Counted from the stretch's first letter, positions 16,889 through 25,874 are shown. The stretch is 35,591 bases of DNA from Sphingobacteriaceae bacterium (GCA_019751895.1 JAIEMU010000138.1:1-35591); one strand, 5' to 3'. Translations and numbers: made by a program. Notes: generated by a model not told the origin, from the sequence alone.

Positions 16889-18595
16889 TTACCCTCCGTC
16901 TCCATATTTAAAAATCGACCCCACACTAACGGGCATTTTACCTGTTGCTTCCAATTCATTTTTAAAGGCTCTTGCCGCAGCTTTTTGCATAAATTCTTCT
17001 TTTTGGTAAGCAATTAACAAAGCTTTGCTGTTTTCGATACCTTTTAGATTAACAAGGTTGTAAGGATTAGCAAAAAGGGCAAAAACTGTATTTTTTCGGC
17101 TTTTTTGTTCTATAAAATTAAGAATTTCAGCATTAAAAGTTAATTTGTTTGCAGGGCGACTACGATTATCGTGTATGCCGACGATTAATTGTGTTTTAGA
17201 ACCCATTTCCATTAATATTTTATCAAAATCAGCCGTTGTAGATTTATTATCTAAACTAAAAATTGTAGAATTTCTAAAATATTGTCTCAATTCGGTTTGA
17301 AATAAAGTGGTATCGGCTACACCAAGGCTCACAATTACTGTTTTTTCATTGGGATTTAAGCTTTTTATATAGTCCTTTCCTCTTAAAATGGTCATCGAGG
17401 CATCGGCAAGTTCTTGTCTTAAAGTTAAACTTTCAGCGCTGTTTACCTCTTCATATACGTTGCTTTCGTTTGTGCGCTTGTTTTTGTGCAAACCCGCCCA
17501 ATATTTGGCTTTCAACACCTTTTTCACGCTTTCGTCTATCCTTTCGATGCTAATTTCGTCTTTTCGTATGGCTTTTTTCACCAATTTAATAGCTCTTTTA
17601 CTATCTTCGGAAAGTTCCAAGATATCGTTCCCTGCTTTTAATGCCATTACATCGGCAGTGCCTTCAGGAAAAAACTTTACAACGCCTTTCATGTCCATAG
17701 CGTCCGAGATAATGAGTCCTTTAAAATTCAAATCTCTTTTTAAAATGTCGGTTACAATTATTTTAGACAAGGTTGAAGGTAAATTTGCTGTGGTGTCTAA
17801 CTGCGGAATATTCATATGTGCCACCATCACCCCTGCGGCTCCTTTTTTAATCAACTCTTTAAACGGATACATCTCCAAACTATCTAATCTTGATTTAGAA
17901 AAAGGCAATTTTGGCAAATCATAATGCGAATCTACATCGGTATCTCCATGTCCAGGAAAATGTTTGATGCTAACCAACAATCCTCCATCTTGCATTCCCT
18001 TTAAATAAGCCGTACCCTTTTCGGCAACATTAAATTTGTTTTCACCAAACGAACGGTAATTGATAACAGGGTTGTTGGCATTGTTGTTTATATCCACATC
18101 GGGTGCCAAATTGAGATGCATACCCATTCTTTTATAATCTTTTGCTACCGCCAAGCCCATTTTATAAATCAATTGATTGTTTTGTATAGCGCCCAATGCC
18201 ATTTGATAAGGAAAACTAATGGCACTATCTAAGCGCATGCCCAAACCCCACTCTCCATCTGAGGAAATGATTAAAGGGGTTTTGGAAATTTCCTGAAAAC
18301 GATTGGTCAAGGCTACTTGACGACCTGGGCCGCCCTGAAAAAACACGACTCCTCCCAATTTTTGTTTTTTAATCACCTTAACTAAGGAATCTTCGTAGTT
18401 TTTATCTTGATTTGTTTTTGCCCTGACAAAAAACAATTGCGCTATCTTTTGTTTTTTACTCAATGTATTAAATACCGAATCTACCCACTTAGGGTTGTCA
18501 TTTAAACTTTCGATATAACTTTTTTGTTGCGCCTCGGCCGAAAAACTTGTTGCCAATAAAAGAAAGGAAACAATTGATAAATACTTCGATTTCAT
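16889..18595 (-). CDS. Glycoside hydrolase family 3 protein (beta-N-acetylglucosaminidase-like)
   Basis: This 568-residue exported protein has a signal peptide (cleavage near SFSAEA/QQ), followed by a GH3 N-terminal TIM barrel and a GH3 C-terminal alpha/beta domain. NagZ-type features are visible: KHFPGHG (211-217) followed by DTDVDSH with the His/Asp pair, and IISDAMDM with Asp298 as the likely catalytic nucleophile region. It probably releases N-acetylglucosamine from peptidoglycan or chitin fragments in the periplasm. Many Bacteroidota homologues of about 950-1000 residues continue into a beta-lactamase-like serine-hydrolase domain. This one stops at GSIFKYGDGG, close to the usual junction and 33 bp from a BIME-like repeat. 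It may be truncated or a natural short form. Confidence 0.88.
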   Translation of the reverse strand: MKSKYLSIVSFLLLATSFSAEAQQKSYIESLNDNPKWVDSVFNTLSKKQKIAQLFFVRAKTNQDKNYEDSLVKVIKKQKLGGVVFFQGGPGRQVALTNRFQEISKTPLIISSDGEWGLGMRLDSAISFPYQMALGAIQNNQLIYKMGLAVAKDYKRMGMHLNLAPDVDINNNANNPVINYRSFGENKFNVAEKGTAYLKGMQDGGLLVSIKHFPGHGDTDVDSHYDLPKLPFSKSRLDSLEMYPFKELIKKGAAGVMVAHMNIPQLDTTANLPSTLSKIIVTDILKRDLNFKGLIISDAMDMKGVVKFFPEGTADVMALKAGNDILELSEDSKRAIKLVKKAIRKDEISIERIDESVKKVLKAKYWAGLHKNKRTNESNVYEEVNSAESLTLRQELADASMTILRGKDYIKSLNPNEKTVIVSLGVADTTLFQTELRQYFRNSTIFSLDNKSTTADFDKILMEMGSKTQLIVGIHDNRSRPANKLTFNAEILNFIEQKSRKNTVFALFANPYNLVNLKGIENSKALLIAYQKEEFMQKAAARAFKNELEATGKMPVSVGSIFKYGDGG

Positions 18596-18828
18596 ATAGG
18601 TAAATGATTATTTGTTGCGCCCAAATTAAGCAAAAAATCAAGAAATAATTTTTTTTTTTTAAACCCTGCGTAACTTTTTAGCACTTGCTCTCGTCTTAAC
18701 TTCAACTAAAACAAATAAAAAGGCTTGTCCTTTTTCAACAAAACTTATGAAGGGGATTTTATGCGTAGATTAAAATACGTTTAAAACCGAACAATTCACA
18801 TTTTCAAACACCTTCAAAAACACAAAAA

Positions 18829-21255
18829 ATGAGAAAATTTTACTTTTTAAGCCTAATGATGGCTTTACTTGTCAGCTTATCGGCAGCTGCAAAAAAAACA
18901 AATTCCATAACAGGAACAATAAAGGACGAGTCTAAAAACGGAATAGAAAACTTAGCCGTTTTTTTATACCAAGCAAGCGATGCTGCTCTCGTTAAAACTT
19001 CAATTACTGACAAATCTGGTCAGTTTTCGTTCTCAAACGTAAAAAATGGACAATACTTTATAAAAGTAAGCAGCCTTAATCACGAAGAGCATAAAAGTGA
19101 AATTATTTCAATAGAAAACAATGCCGCACTTGTAAATGAAATTATCTTGAAATCAAAATCTAAAAGTTTAAATCAAGTAAATATTGTGGCGAAAAAACCT
19201 TTCGTAGAACGAAAAGTAGATAAAACCGTAGTAAATGTGGAAGGTAGCAGTGTGGCAGTAGGCGCTACGGCTTTAGAATTGTTGCAAAAAGCCCCAGGCA
19301 TTAGCGTAGATCAAAACGATAATATTTCGATGCAAGGAAAACAAGGTGTGTTGATACAAATAGACGGAAAAATGACCTACATGAGTGGTGCCGATGTGAC
19401 CAATTTATTGAAAAATATGCAAAGTTCAGAAATTCAAACCATTGAATTAATGACCAATCCGTCTTCAAAATATGATGCCTCAGGCAATTCGGGCATTATC
19501 AATATCAAAACCAAAAAAGGAAAAAGTTTGGGCACAAATGGAAGTGTGAACGCAGGCGTAGGTTATGGAAAGTTTTGGAGAGCAAATAGTGGCGTAAATT
19601 TCAACAACAGAAGCGAAAACACAAACGTGTTTGGTAGTTTCAATTCTGCTTACAACAAGGGTTTTCAAACTATTGATATTGATAGAATTGCCAACGGCAC
19701 GCCAAACACTTATTTTATGCAAAAAAGTGAATTGATAAACACCCGAACTAGCAATAATTTTAAAATTGGCACAGATTATTTTATTAACAAAAACAATACC
19801 CTTGGCTTCTTGGTAAACGGTTTTATAAATCAAGGTAAGGAAAACATTGGCAGTACGACCCAAATTGGTCCTGCTTTCAATAGTTTTGATTCTTTTATTT
19901 CATCTGAAAATAATGGGAAAAGAAAGTTTCAAAATATGGCCTACAACTTGAATTACAAATCTGTTTTGGATACTTTGGGTCAAGAAATTTCGGTAGATGT
20001 GGATTATGCTAAATACAATGGCAATGAAAAAATGGACTTAAAAAATCAATTTTATTTGGCAAATGGAGCGAATAATCAACCTGATGTTTTGCTTAACAAC
20101 GATACGCCTAGCGATATTGACATCAAATCATTTAAGATAGACTATATTTTACCGCTAAATAAAACCCTAAAGTTTGAAGCTGGAGTAAAAAGCAGTTGGG
20201 TAAAAACAGATAATGAATTAATCGCTACCCAGTTAAAAGACAATGCTTGGCAAAATGTAACGAGCCGAAGTAATCACTTTATTTACGACGAAAATGTAAA
20301 TGCTGCTTATGCAAATTTGAGTAAAGAATTTAAAACTACAAAGTTACAAATTGGTTTGAGAGCCGAAAACACCGCCTCAAAAGGAAATTTGATTACAACC
20401 GACAATGTGGTAAAAAGAAATTATCTTGACTTTTTCCCTAGCTTGTTTGTAAGTCAAAAATTATCTGAACACAATCAAATGAGTTTTTCGTACAGCCGTC
20501 GTTTGGATAGACCTGATTATGATGCCTTGAATCCTTTTATAGAATATTTAGACCAATATACTTATCAAAAAGGAAATCCTTTCCTAAATCCTCAATACAC
20601 CCATAATTTTGAATTGAATTATACTTTTTACGATGCTTATTCGCTTACCTTGGGTTATAGCAAGGTCAACGATGTCATCACAGAAGTGATTTTGCCCGAC
20701 CACAGTACCAAATCATTGTTTGCTACGAAGAAAAACCTTGCTCAAAACACTAATTTTAACGTAAACCTAAATTTCCCAATAGAAGTAACCAAATGGTGGA
20801 ATTTCAACAATGACATCAACGTATTTTATCTTGGTTTTAAAAGCCCTAACCTAGAAGGTGTAGATTTGAACACGGGCAAAACATCCTATCAAATAAAATC
20901 TCAACACTCGTTTACCATTATGCCTGGTTTAAGTGCTGAATTGAACGGAAGTTATGAATCTCCTTTGGTTTATGGAACTTTAAGCTTAAAGTCGAGACAA
21001 AGCATTGATGCAGGTTTGAATAAAAGCTTATGGAAGAAAAGCGCTACTTTAAAAGTTACTTTAAATGACGTATTTAATACTTTGGAACAAAACCTTGACA
21101 GTTCATACCCAGGATTGAGCTACAGTTTGCACCAAAAAAGAAACACCCAAATGATTCGTGTTGCTTTTACCTATCGTTTTGGAAATAAAGACGTAAAAGC
21201 TGCCCGTCGCCGTTCGAATGGTTCGGATAGTGAACAAGGAAGGTTGAAAAGCTAG
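18829..21255 (+). CDS. TonB-dependent receptor-like outer-membrane protein with carboxypeptidase-regulatory N-domain
   Basis: This 808-residue protein has a signal peptide (SLSAAA/KK), a carboxypeptidase-D regulatory-like beta-sandwich at about residues 25-110 (SITGTIKDESKNGIENLAVFLYQ) and a plug domain (LLQKAPGISVDQNDNISMQG, then VLIQIDGKMTYM, then NPSSKYDASGNSGIINIKTKKG). A C-terminal outer-membrane beta-barrel domain of the Bacteroidota 'outer membrane beta-barrel family' type follows. No SusD partner is adjacent, so a polysaccharide-uptake role is not supported; the substrate is unknown. The last strand (RVAFTYRFG) is followed by a basic tail of about 25 residues, an unusual C-terminal extension for a barrel. 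The upstream leader holds a small hairpin (18717-18735). Confidence 0.88.
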   Translation: MRKFYFLSLMMALLVSLSAAAKKTNSITGTIKDESKNGIENLAVFLYQASDAALVKTSITDKSGQFSFSNVKNGQYFIKVSSLNHEEHKSEIISIENNAALVNEIILKSKSKSLNQVNIVAKKPFVERKVDKTVVNVEGSSVAVGATALELLQKAPGISVDQNDNISMQGKQGVLIQIDGKMTYMSGADVTNLLKNMQSSEIQTIELMTNPSSKYDASGNSGIINIKTKKGKSLGTNGSVNAGVGYGKFWRANSGVNFNNRSENTNVFGSFNSAYNKGFQTIDIDRIANGTPNTYFMQKSELINTRTSNNFKIGTDYFINKNNTLGFLVNGFINQGKENIGSTTQIGPAFNSFDSFISSENNGKRKFQNMAYNLNYKSVLDTLGQEISVDVDYAKYNGNEKMDLKNQFYLANGANNQPDVLLNNDTPSDIDIKSFKIDYILPLNKTLKFEAGVKSSWVKTDNELIATQLKDNAWQNVTSRSNHFIYDENVNAAYANLSKEFKTTKLQIGLRAENTASKGNLITTDNVVKRNYLDFFPSLFVSQKLSEHNQMSFSYSRRLDRPDYDALNPFIEYLDQYTYQKGNPFLNPQYTHNFELNYTFYDAYSLTLGYSKVNDVITEVILPDHSTKSLFATKKNLAQNTNFNVNLNFPIEVTKWWNFNNDINVFYLGFKSPNLEGVDLNTGKTSYQIKSQHSFTIMPGLSAELNGSYESPLVYGTLSLKSRQSIDAGLNKSLWKKSATLKVTLNDVFNTLEQNLDSSYPGLSYSLHQKRNTQMIRVAFTYRFGNKDVKAARRRSNGSDSEQGRLKS

Positions 21256-21265
21256 TTTTTTAAAC

Positions 21266-21303
21266 AAAAAATCCCTCGAAAAATATTTTTCGAGGGATTT
21301 TTT
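21266..21303. terminator. Bidirectional terminator between the receptor gene and gltX
   Basis: An essentially perfect 18-bp stem (21266-21283 with 21286-21303) has a 2-nt loop (AT-only centre, effectively a longer palindrome). The outer A and T runs allow termination from both sides of this convergent pair. Confidence 0.9.
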
Positions 21304-21314
21304 GTTGTTTAGTT

Positions 21315-22826
21315 TTAAGCCCCAAAGGCTAAAATTGCTTTTTCAATTCTTTGTTGGGTTTCTTTAGCGCCTAGCATTACTGCTATATCAAAAACACCGG
21401 GACCAAACTTACCACCCACCAACATCACTCGCAAAGGCAACATCAACTCACCTGGTTTAAATTGATGTGTTTCGGCTAAAGCCTTAAATTTTTCTTCCAT
21501 CTCTACTGCCGAAAGCTCAGACGTTAAGACTTCGCAGAAAGAAGTAAAAAATATTGCTTTTTCGCTTGTCCATTTTGGTTGAACCGATGGCAGATCATAT
21601 TCAATTGGCGCTACAAAAAAGTAAATCGATTGCGTTACAAAGTCATTCAGTACAAAACAACGCTCTTTAATCAAATTCATTACCTTGTGCAACAAATCAT
21701 CGTTGGCAAGTTCCACTTTTTGTGCAGCAAAAATACTTTTTACCGTAGGCAATAGCACTTCAGTTGGTGTTTTTTTAATCCATTCGTGGTTATACCATTT
21801 TGCTTTTTCAAAGTCAAATTTTGCCCCAGCCTTGCTAATTCTTTCTAAGGAGAAACGCTCAACTAATTCGGCAAGGGTAAAGATTTCTTTTTCTGTTCCA
21901 TCGTTCCAACCCAACATAGCAAGAATATTTACGAAGGCTTCAGGCAAAAATCCCAATTCATCAAATCCTTTTGTAGTTTCATTGGTTTTTGGGTCTGTCC
22001 AACTTTGTGCATACACAGGAAATCCCAATCTATCGCCGTCTCTTTTACTTAATTTTCCGTGTCCGTCAGGTTTCAATATCAAAGGCAAATGCGCCCAATG
22101 CGGCATTTGATCTTCCCAACCCAAATATTGCCACAACAAAACATGTATCGGCGCTGACGGCAACCATTCCTCACCTCTAAAAGCGTGGGTAATTTCCATC
22201 GCACAGTCATCTACCACTACCGCCAAATGGTAGGTTGGCATTTTATCTGCCTTTAATAATACTTTATCGTCTACCAAATTGGTTTCAAAACTCACGTCTC
22301 CACGAATCAAATCGTGAAAATAAACCGTTTCGTTTTCTGGCATTTTGATACGCACCACATGTGGCGTGTTGTTTGCTAAAAGTTCGGTTACTTCCTCAGC
22401 AGATAAGGTTAAGCTGTTGCGCATTTGGTTGCGTGTAGCTTGTCCGTATAAAAAATTAGGTACTTCTTTTCGCTTACTATCTAATTCTTCGGGTGTATCA
22501 AAAGCATAATAAGCGTATCCGTCTTCAATCAATTGAAGGGCATATTTTTCATAGCTTGCTTTACGTTCGCTTTGTCGATAGGGACCAAATTCACCTGGGT
22601 TTTCAGGGCTTTCATCTGGAGAAATACCGCACCATTTCAAACAATTTGCGATGTATTCTTCTGCACCAGCAACAAAACGCGTTTGATCGGTATCTTCAAT
22701 TCTCAATACAAAAGTGCCACCATGTTTTTTGGCAAATAAATAATTGAATAACGCGGTTCTTACACCGCCCAAATGCAACCCTCCCGTTGGGCTTGGCGCA
22801 AATCTTACTCTTACTTTCTTGTTCAT
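21315..22826 (-). CDS. gltX: Glutamyl-tRNA synthetase
   Basis: This 503-residue class I aminoacyl-tRNA synthetase charges tRNA-Glu. The signature N-terminus VRFAPSPTGGLHLGG carries the HIGH-equivalent HLGG (18-21). RIEDTDQTR follows, and the KMSKS-equivalent reads KLSKR (258-262). The C-terminal anticodon-binding domain is present and the length matches bacterial GluRS. Whether it is discriminating or also charges tRNA-Gln cannot be decided here. The gene is monocistronic and convergent with the receptor gene, sharing its terminator. The start MNKKVRVRFAPSP is fixed by family alignment. Confidence 0.96.
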   Translation of the reverse strand: MNKKVRVRFAPSPTGGLHLGGVRTALFNYLFAKKHGGTFVLRIEDTDQTRFVAGAEEYIANCLKWCGISPDESPENPGEFGPYRQSERKASYEKYALQLIEDGYAYYAFDTPEELDSKRKEVPNFLYGQATRNQMRNSLTLSAEEVTELLANNTPHVVRIKMPENETVYFHDLIRGDVSFETNLVDDKVLLKADKMPTYHLAVVVDDCAMEITHAFRGEEWLPSAPIHVLLWQYLGWEDQMPHWAHLPLILKPDGHGKLSKRDGDRLGFPVYAQSWTDPKTNETTKGFDELGFLPEAFVNILAMLGWNDGTEKEIFTLAELVERFSLERISKAGAKFDFEKAKWYNHEWIKKTPTEVLLPTVKSIFAAQKVELANDDLLHKVMNLIKERCFVLNDFVTQSIYFFVAPIEYDLPSVQPKWTSEKAIFFTSFCEVLTSELSAVEMEEKFKALAETHQFKPGELMLPLRVMLVGGKFGPGVFDIAVMLGAKETQQRIEKAILAFGA

Positions 22827-22832
22827 ATTTTA

Positions 22833-22840
22833 CAAAGATA
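22833..22840 (-). promoter_or_regulatory. Candidate -7 promoter element directly before gltX
   Basis: The minus strand reads TATCTTTG (exact TAnnTTTG) and ends only 6 bases before the gltX ATG. If used, transcription would begin at or within a few bases of the start codon. The match may instead be chance in AT-rich DNA; no properly spaced -33 TTG is evident. Confidence 0.3.
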
Positions 22841-22905
22841 TATTTTTTACGCTTTTTACATTTCAATATTGTACATTAGAGTCAAAAAAATAATCTTTTT
22901 CATTT

Positions 22906-23418
22906 ATGAATGCACCTACTAAATTAGAATACCCTACTTGGGCAGAAACCTACATTTCAAAAGTTTTAGGAGACGTTTTTGAGCTACTAGAAACACAAAT
23001 TACAACTTTATCTATACTTTTTAATAAAAACATAGATAAAGCTGATTATGCTTACGCTGAAAAAAAATGGACTTTAAAGCAAATGTTAGGGCATATTATC
23101 GACACTGAACGCATTTTAGTTTATCGACTTTTGTCTATTGCCAGAAACGAAAAACAGACACTTATCAGTTTTGACGAAGATGCTTATGTGGTTTACGGAA
23201 AGTTTGAAAAAAGAGACTTTACGGAGCTCATCAACGAATTTGTTGCACTACGAAAGTCAAATATTTTCCTATTCAAATCGCTAGACGAAGAACAACTAAA
23301 CCGTGTCGGTTCATTATCTGAAAACAGAAAAATTAGCGCAAAAGCGATGCTATTTGTTGTAGCCGGACACGTCAATCATCACTTACAAATATTAAACGAA
23401 AGATATGAATTGGTTTAA
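22906..23418 (+). CDS. DinB-fold (YfiT-like) putative metal-dependent protein
   Basis: This 170-residue four-helix-bundle protein belongs to the DinB_2 type. The three expected metal-binding histidines are present: His63 in LGHIIDTERI, and His155 and His159 in GHVNHHLQIL. ERILVYRL after the first His is characteristic. Members include thiol transferases and uncharacterised stress proteins, so the substrate is unknown. The 3' end overlaps the following thioesterase gene by 14 bp, indicating cotranscription and probably coupled translation. Confidence 0.82.
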   Translation: MNAPTKLEYPTWAETYISKVLGDVFELLETQITTLSILFNKNIDKADYAYAEKKWTLKQMLGHIIDTERILVYRLLSIARNEKQTLISFDEDAYVVYGKFEKRDFTELINEFVALRKSNIFLFKSLDEEQLNRVGSLSENRKISAKAMLFVVAGHVNHHLQILNERYELV

Positions 23419-23830
23419 ACCCGTTACCGTTGAAGAAATCAACAACCGCCCAACCAACCACATTGGCACTGTGTTGGGAATTAAATTTACCGACATCGGT
23501 GAAGATTTTATCACAGCAACGATGCCCGTTGATGAACGAACGCACCAACCTGCGGGTATTTTACATGGCGGCGCTTCGGTGGTGCTTGCCGAAACCTTGG
23601 GCAGCATCGCTTCTTATTTGCTCATCGACCCAGATAAATTTATCGCCGTAGGTTTGGAAGTAAACGCCAATCATTTGCGTCCCGTAAGTTCGGGCTTGGT
23701 AACTGGCATTTGCAAACCTTTGCATATTGGTGCTAAAACACATGTATGGGAAATAAAAATCTATACCGATAAAAACAAAATGAGCTGCATCAGTCGATTG
23801 ACCGTAGCTATTTTGCCAAAAACAAGCTAA
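23405..23830 (+). CDS. Hotdog-fold acyl-CoA thioesterase (YdiI/MenI/PaaI-like)
   Basis: This 141-residue hotdog thioesterase has the core HGGASVVLAETLGS with His54 and Glu63, and Gln48 just upstream. These occupy the same positions as the catalytic residues described for E. coli YdiI (MenI, 1,4-dihydroxy-2-naphthoyl-CoA hydrolase). A role in menaquinone synthesis is therefore plausible, since Bacteroidota respire with menaquinone, but related proteins act on phenylacetyl- or other aryl-CoA esters. No men genes are adjacent. It overlaps the DinB-fold gene by 14 bp and ends at a terminator. Confidence 0.85.
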   Translation: MNWFKPVTVEEINNRPTNHIGTVLGIKFTDIGEDFITATMPVDERTHQPAGILHGGASVVLAETLGSIASYLLIDPDKFIAVGLEVNANHLRPVSSGLVTGICKPLHIGAKTHVWEIKIYTDKNKMSCISRLTVAILPKTS

Positions 23831-23831
23831 A

Positions 23832-23869
23832 AAAACGGCTGCGCTTGACAACACAAGCACAGCCGTTTT
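23832..23869. terminator. Bidirectional terminator after the thioesterase gene
   Basis: A 16-bp stem, 23832-23847 with 23854-23869, has one G-T wobble and a 6-nt loop. It is A-rich on the left and T-rich on the right. It is shared with the convergent small membrane-protein gene ending at 23889. Confidence 0.85.
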
Positions 23870-23888
23870 AAAAATTAAAATCTTCGGA

Positions 23889-24254
23889 CTATTTCTCCAT
23901 CCATTTTTTCTCTACCAAGTAAGAAATAATTAAGCCTGCGCCACCCATTAAGGTAATGAAGCCAAAGAAAATTGCAACCTGTTGCCCTTCTTCTGTTCCT
24001 GTTATCTCTTCACCAAACATCATTCTTGAAGTTACCATTGCCAACAACAAGCCCAATCCTACGCCTACAAATAGCAAGCCAAATTTCAAACTCCAAAACG
24101 GGCTCGGTGTTGGTTTTTTAATATCGGTGCTAATTCCAGGATTGATGCCTCGCTCAATCATAGCCATTTTTTCTTTGTTTGATAAATAACGAATGCCAAA
24201 CGCTAGGGCAAATGCCCCTAAGAAAATCATTATCGGAGTTAAATCTACTTCCAT
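23889..24254 (-). CDS. Small membrane protein (DUF6249-like)
   Basis: This 121-residue protein has three predicted membrane segments: an N-terminal one (PIMIFLGAFALAFGIRYL), one at about 57-76 (FGLLFVGVGLGLLLAMV) and a C-terminal one (VAIFFGFITLMGGAGLIISYLV). Between the first two lies the soluble stretch NKEKMAMIERGINPG. The 'KxxMIErGinP' pattern is characteristic of the DUF6249 group, often encoded near ECF sigma genes, though none is adjacent here. The function is unknown. It is monocistronic and convergent with the thioesterase gene. Confidence 0.7.
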   Translation of the reverse strand: MEVDLTPIMIFLGAFALAFGIRYLSNKEKMAMIERGINPGISTDIKKPTPSPFWSLKFGLLFVGVGLGLLLAMVTSRMMFGEEITGTEEGQQVAIFFGFITLMGGAGLIISYLVEKKWMEK

Positions 24255-24412
24255 CTTTTTTATGTTTTAAATTGTGAATAATTAATTTGTTTTATATCAC
24301 TATGACCCCCTCAAAACAAATGAGGTTACAGCCCAAGCATAAAAATTTTACAAACGCTAAAATTCTAATTCGCACAAGGCAAAAGGCTTCGATAAATAAA
24401 ACAATAATTTCT

Positions 24413-24420
24413 TACATTTG
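24413..24420 (+). promoter_or_regulatory. Candidate -7 promoter element for lpdA
   Basis: TACATTTG is an exact match to TAnnTTTG and lies 22 bases before the lpdA ATG at 24443. It supports that ATG over the open frame extending back to 24287, which would place the start far upstream of the promoter. Confidence 0.5.
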
Positions 24421-24442
24421 TGGCACACAAAAAAATAATATT

Positions 24443-25849
24443 ATGCAATACGACGTAGTTGTTATAGGCTCGGGACCGGGCGGTTATGTAAGTGCCATTC
24501 GCTGTGCACAATTGGGATTAAAAACTTTAGTAATTGAAAAATATAAAACCTTTGGAGGCACTTGTCTAAATGTGGGTTGTATTCCTTCAAAAGCTTTATT
24601 AGACTCTTCGGAGCATTACCACAATGCAGCGCACAGCTTTGCTACACATGGTATCAACGTAAAGGATTTGAAAGTAGATATGCCACAAATGATTGCTCGT
24701 AAAGACGATGTCGTAGCACAAAATACAGCAGGCATTCAATATCTATTCAAAAAAAATAAGGTTGATAGCTTAGAAGGAGTAGGTTCGTTTGTAGATAAAA
24801 ACACCATCTTGGTGACCAAAGCAGATGGCAAAACAGAAACCATCAGCACCAAAAATGTAATCATTGCCACAGGCTCAAAACCAACTGCATTACCATTTTT
24901 ACCTATCGATAAAAAAAGAATTATTACCTCTACCGAGGCTTTAAACATTAAGGAAGTGCCAAAAACCATGGTGGTGATTGGTGGCGGTGTAATCGGTTTA
25001 GAGTTGGGTTCGGTTTATGCTCGTTTGGGTACCAAAGTTTCTGTTGTTGAATATTTACCTTCTATCATCGCTACTATGGATGCTAGTTTGGGTAAAGAAT
25101 TGCAAAGGGTTTTGAAAAAATCATTGGGCATGGAGTTTTACATGAACCACAAAGTAACTGGCGCAACTGCCAAAGGCAAAACCGTAACCGTGAATGCTGA
25201 AAATGCTAAAGGTGAAGCTGTAAGTTTAGAAGCCGATTATTGCATCGTTGCGGTGGGTCGTACGGCCTATACCGAAGGTTTAGGTTTAGAAAAAATTGGC
25301 ATCACCTTAGAAGAAAGAGGTAAAAAAATACCTGTAAACGCACATTTAGAAACCTCTGTAAAAGGTGTTTATGCCATTGGCGACGTGGTAGCGGGTGCTA
25401 TGCTAGCGCACAAAGCTGAGGATGAAGGTATTTTTGTTGCCGAAACCATTGCAGGACAAAAACCACATATTAATTATAACTTAATTCCTGGTGTAGTTTA
25501 CACTTGGCCAGAAGTTGCCTCAGTAGGAAAAACCGAAGAAGAATTGAAAGCGAGTGGAATTGCATTCAAAGCGGGTTCGTTTCCATTCAAAGCGAGTGGT
25601 AGAGCAAAAGCCAGCATGGATACCGATGGTTTTGTGAAAGTATTGGCAGATGCCAAAACAGATGAAATTTTAGGCGTTCACATGATTGGACCTCGTGTAG
25701 CTGACATGATTGCCGAAGCTGTAGTAGCGATGGAATTTAGAGCATCTGCCGAAGATATCGCTCGTATTTGCCATGCTCATCCAACTTTTACGGAAGCCTT
25801 GAAAGAAGCCGCCTTGGCTGCTACTGACAACAGAGCAATACATATTTAA
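24443..25849 (+). CDS. lpdA: Dihydrolipoamide dehydrogenase (E3)
   Basis: This 468-residue FAD-dependent pyridine-nucleotide disulfide oxidoreductase reoxidises dihydrolipoyl groups of the pyruvate, 2-oxoglutarate and branched-chain dehydrogenase complexes and the glycine cleavage system. FAD-binding GSGPGG (9-14), the redox disulfide Cys41/Cys46 in GGTCLNVGCIPSK, the NAD-binding motif GGGVIGLELGS, a second FAD segment (GVYAIGDV) and the C-terminal HAHPTFTEAL active-site His/Glu are all present. The start MQYDVVVIGSG is fixed by the Rossmann strand. It sits alone between two terminators and is probably the E3 partner of the pdhB product. Confidence 0.96.
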   Translation: MQYDVVVIGSGPGGYVSAIRCAQLGLKTLVIEKYKTFGGTCLNVGCIPSKALLDSSEHYHNAAHSFATHGINVKDLKVDMPQMIARKDDVVAQNTAGIQYLFKKNKVDSLEGVGSFVDKNTILVTKADGKTETISTKNVIIATGSKPTALPFLPIDKKRIITSTEALNIKEVPKTMVVIGGGVIGLELGSVYARLGTKVSVVEYLPSIIATMDASLGKELQRVLKKSLGMEFYMNHKVTGATAKGKTVTVNAENAKGEAVSLEADYCIVAVGRTAYTEGLGLEKIGITLEERGKKIPVNAHLETSVKGVYAIGDVVAGAMLAHKAEDEGIFVAETIAGQKPHINYNLIPGVVYTWPEVASVGKTEEELKASGIAFKAGSFPFKASGRAKASMDTDGFVKVLADAKTDEILGVHMIGPRVADMIAEAVVAMEFRASAEDIARICHAHPTFTEALKEAALAATDNRAIHI

Positions 25850-25874
25850 CATTTCCGAGCAAAAAAAACCGACG

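Noticed and set aside
17388-17924. 178-residue plus-strand open frame
   Set aside because: It is antisense to the well-supported GH3 gene. Its composition is that of a reverse-complement shadow, and it has no recognisable domain.
24287-24442. Upstream extension of lpdA
   Set aside because: The added 52 residues have no family counterpart and precede an exact promoter element. The Rossmann strand starts at MQYDVVVIGSG.
24255-24442. Possible riboswitch in the spacer before lpdA
   Set aside because: No recognisable conserved riboswitch core or extended stem was found. The likely leader is only about 15-20 nt long.
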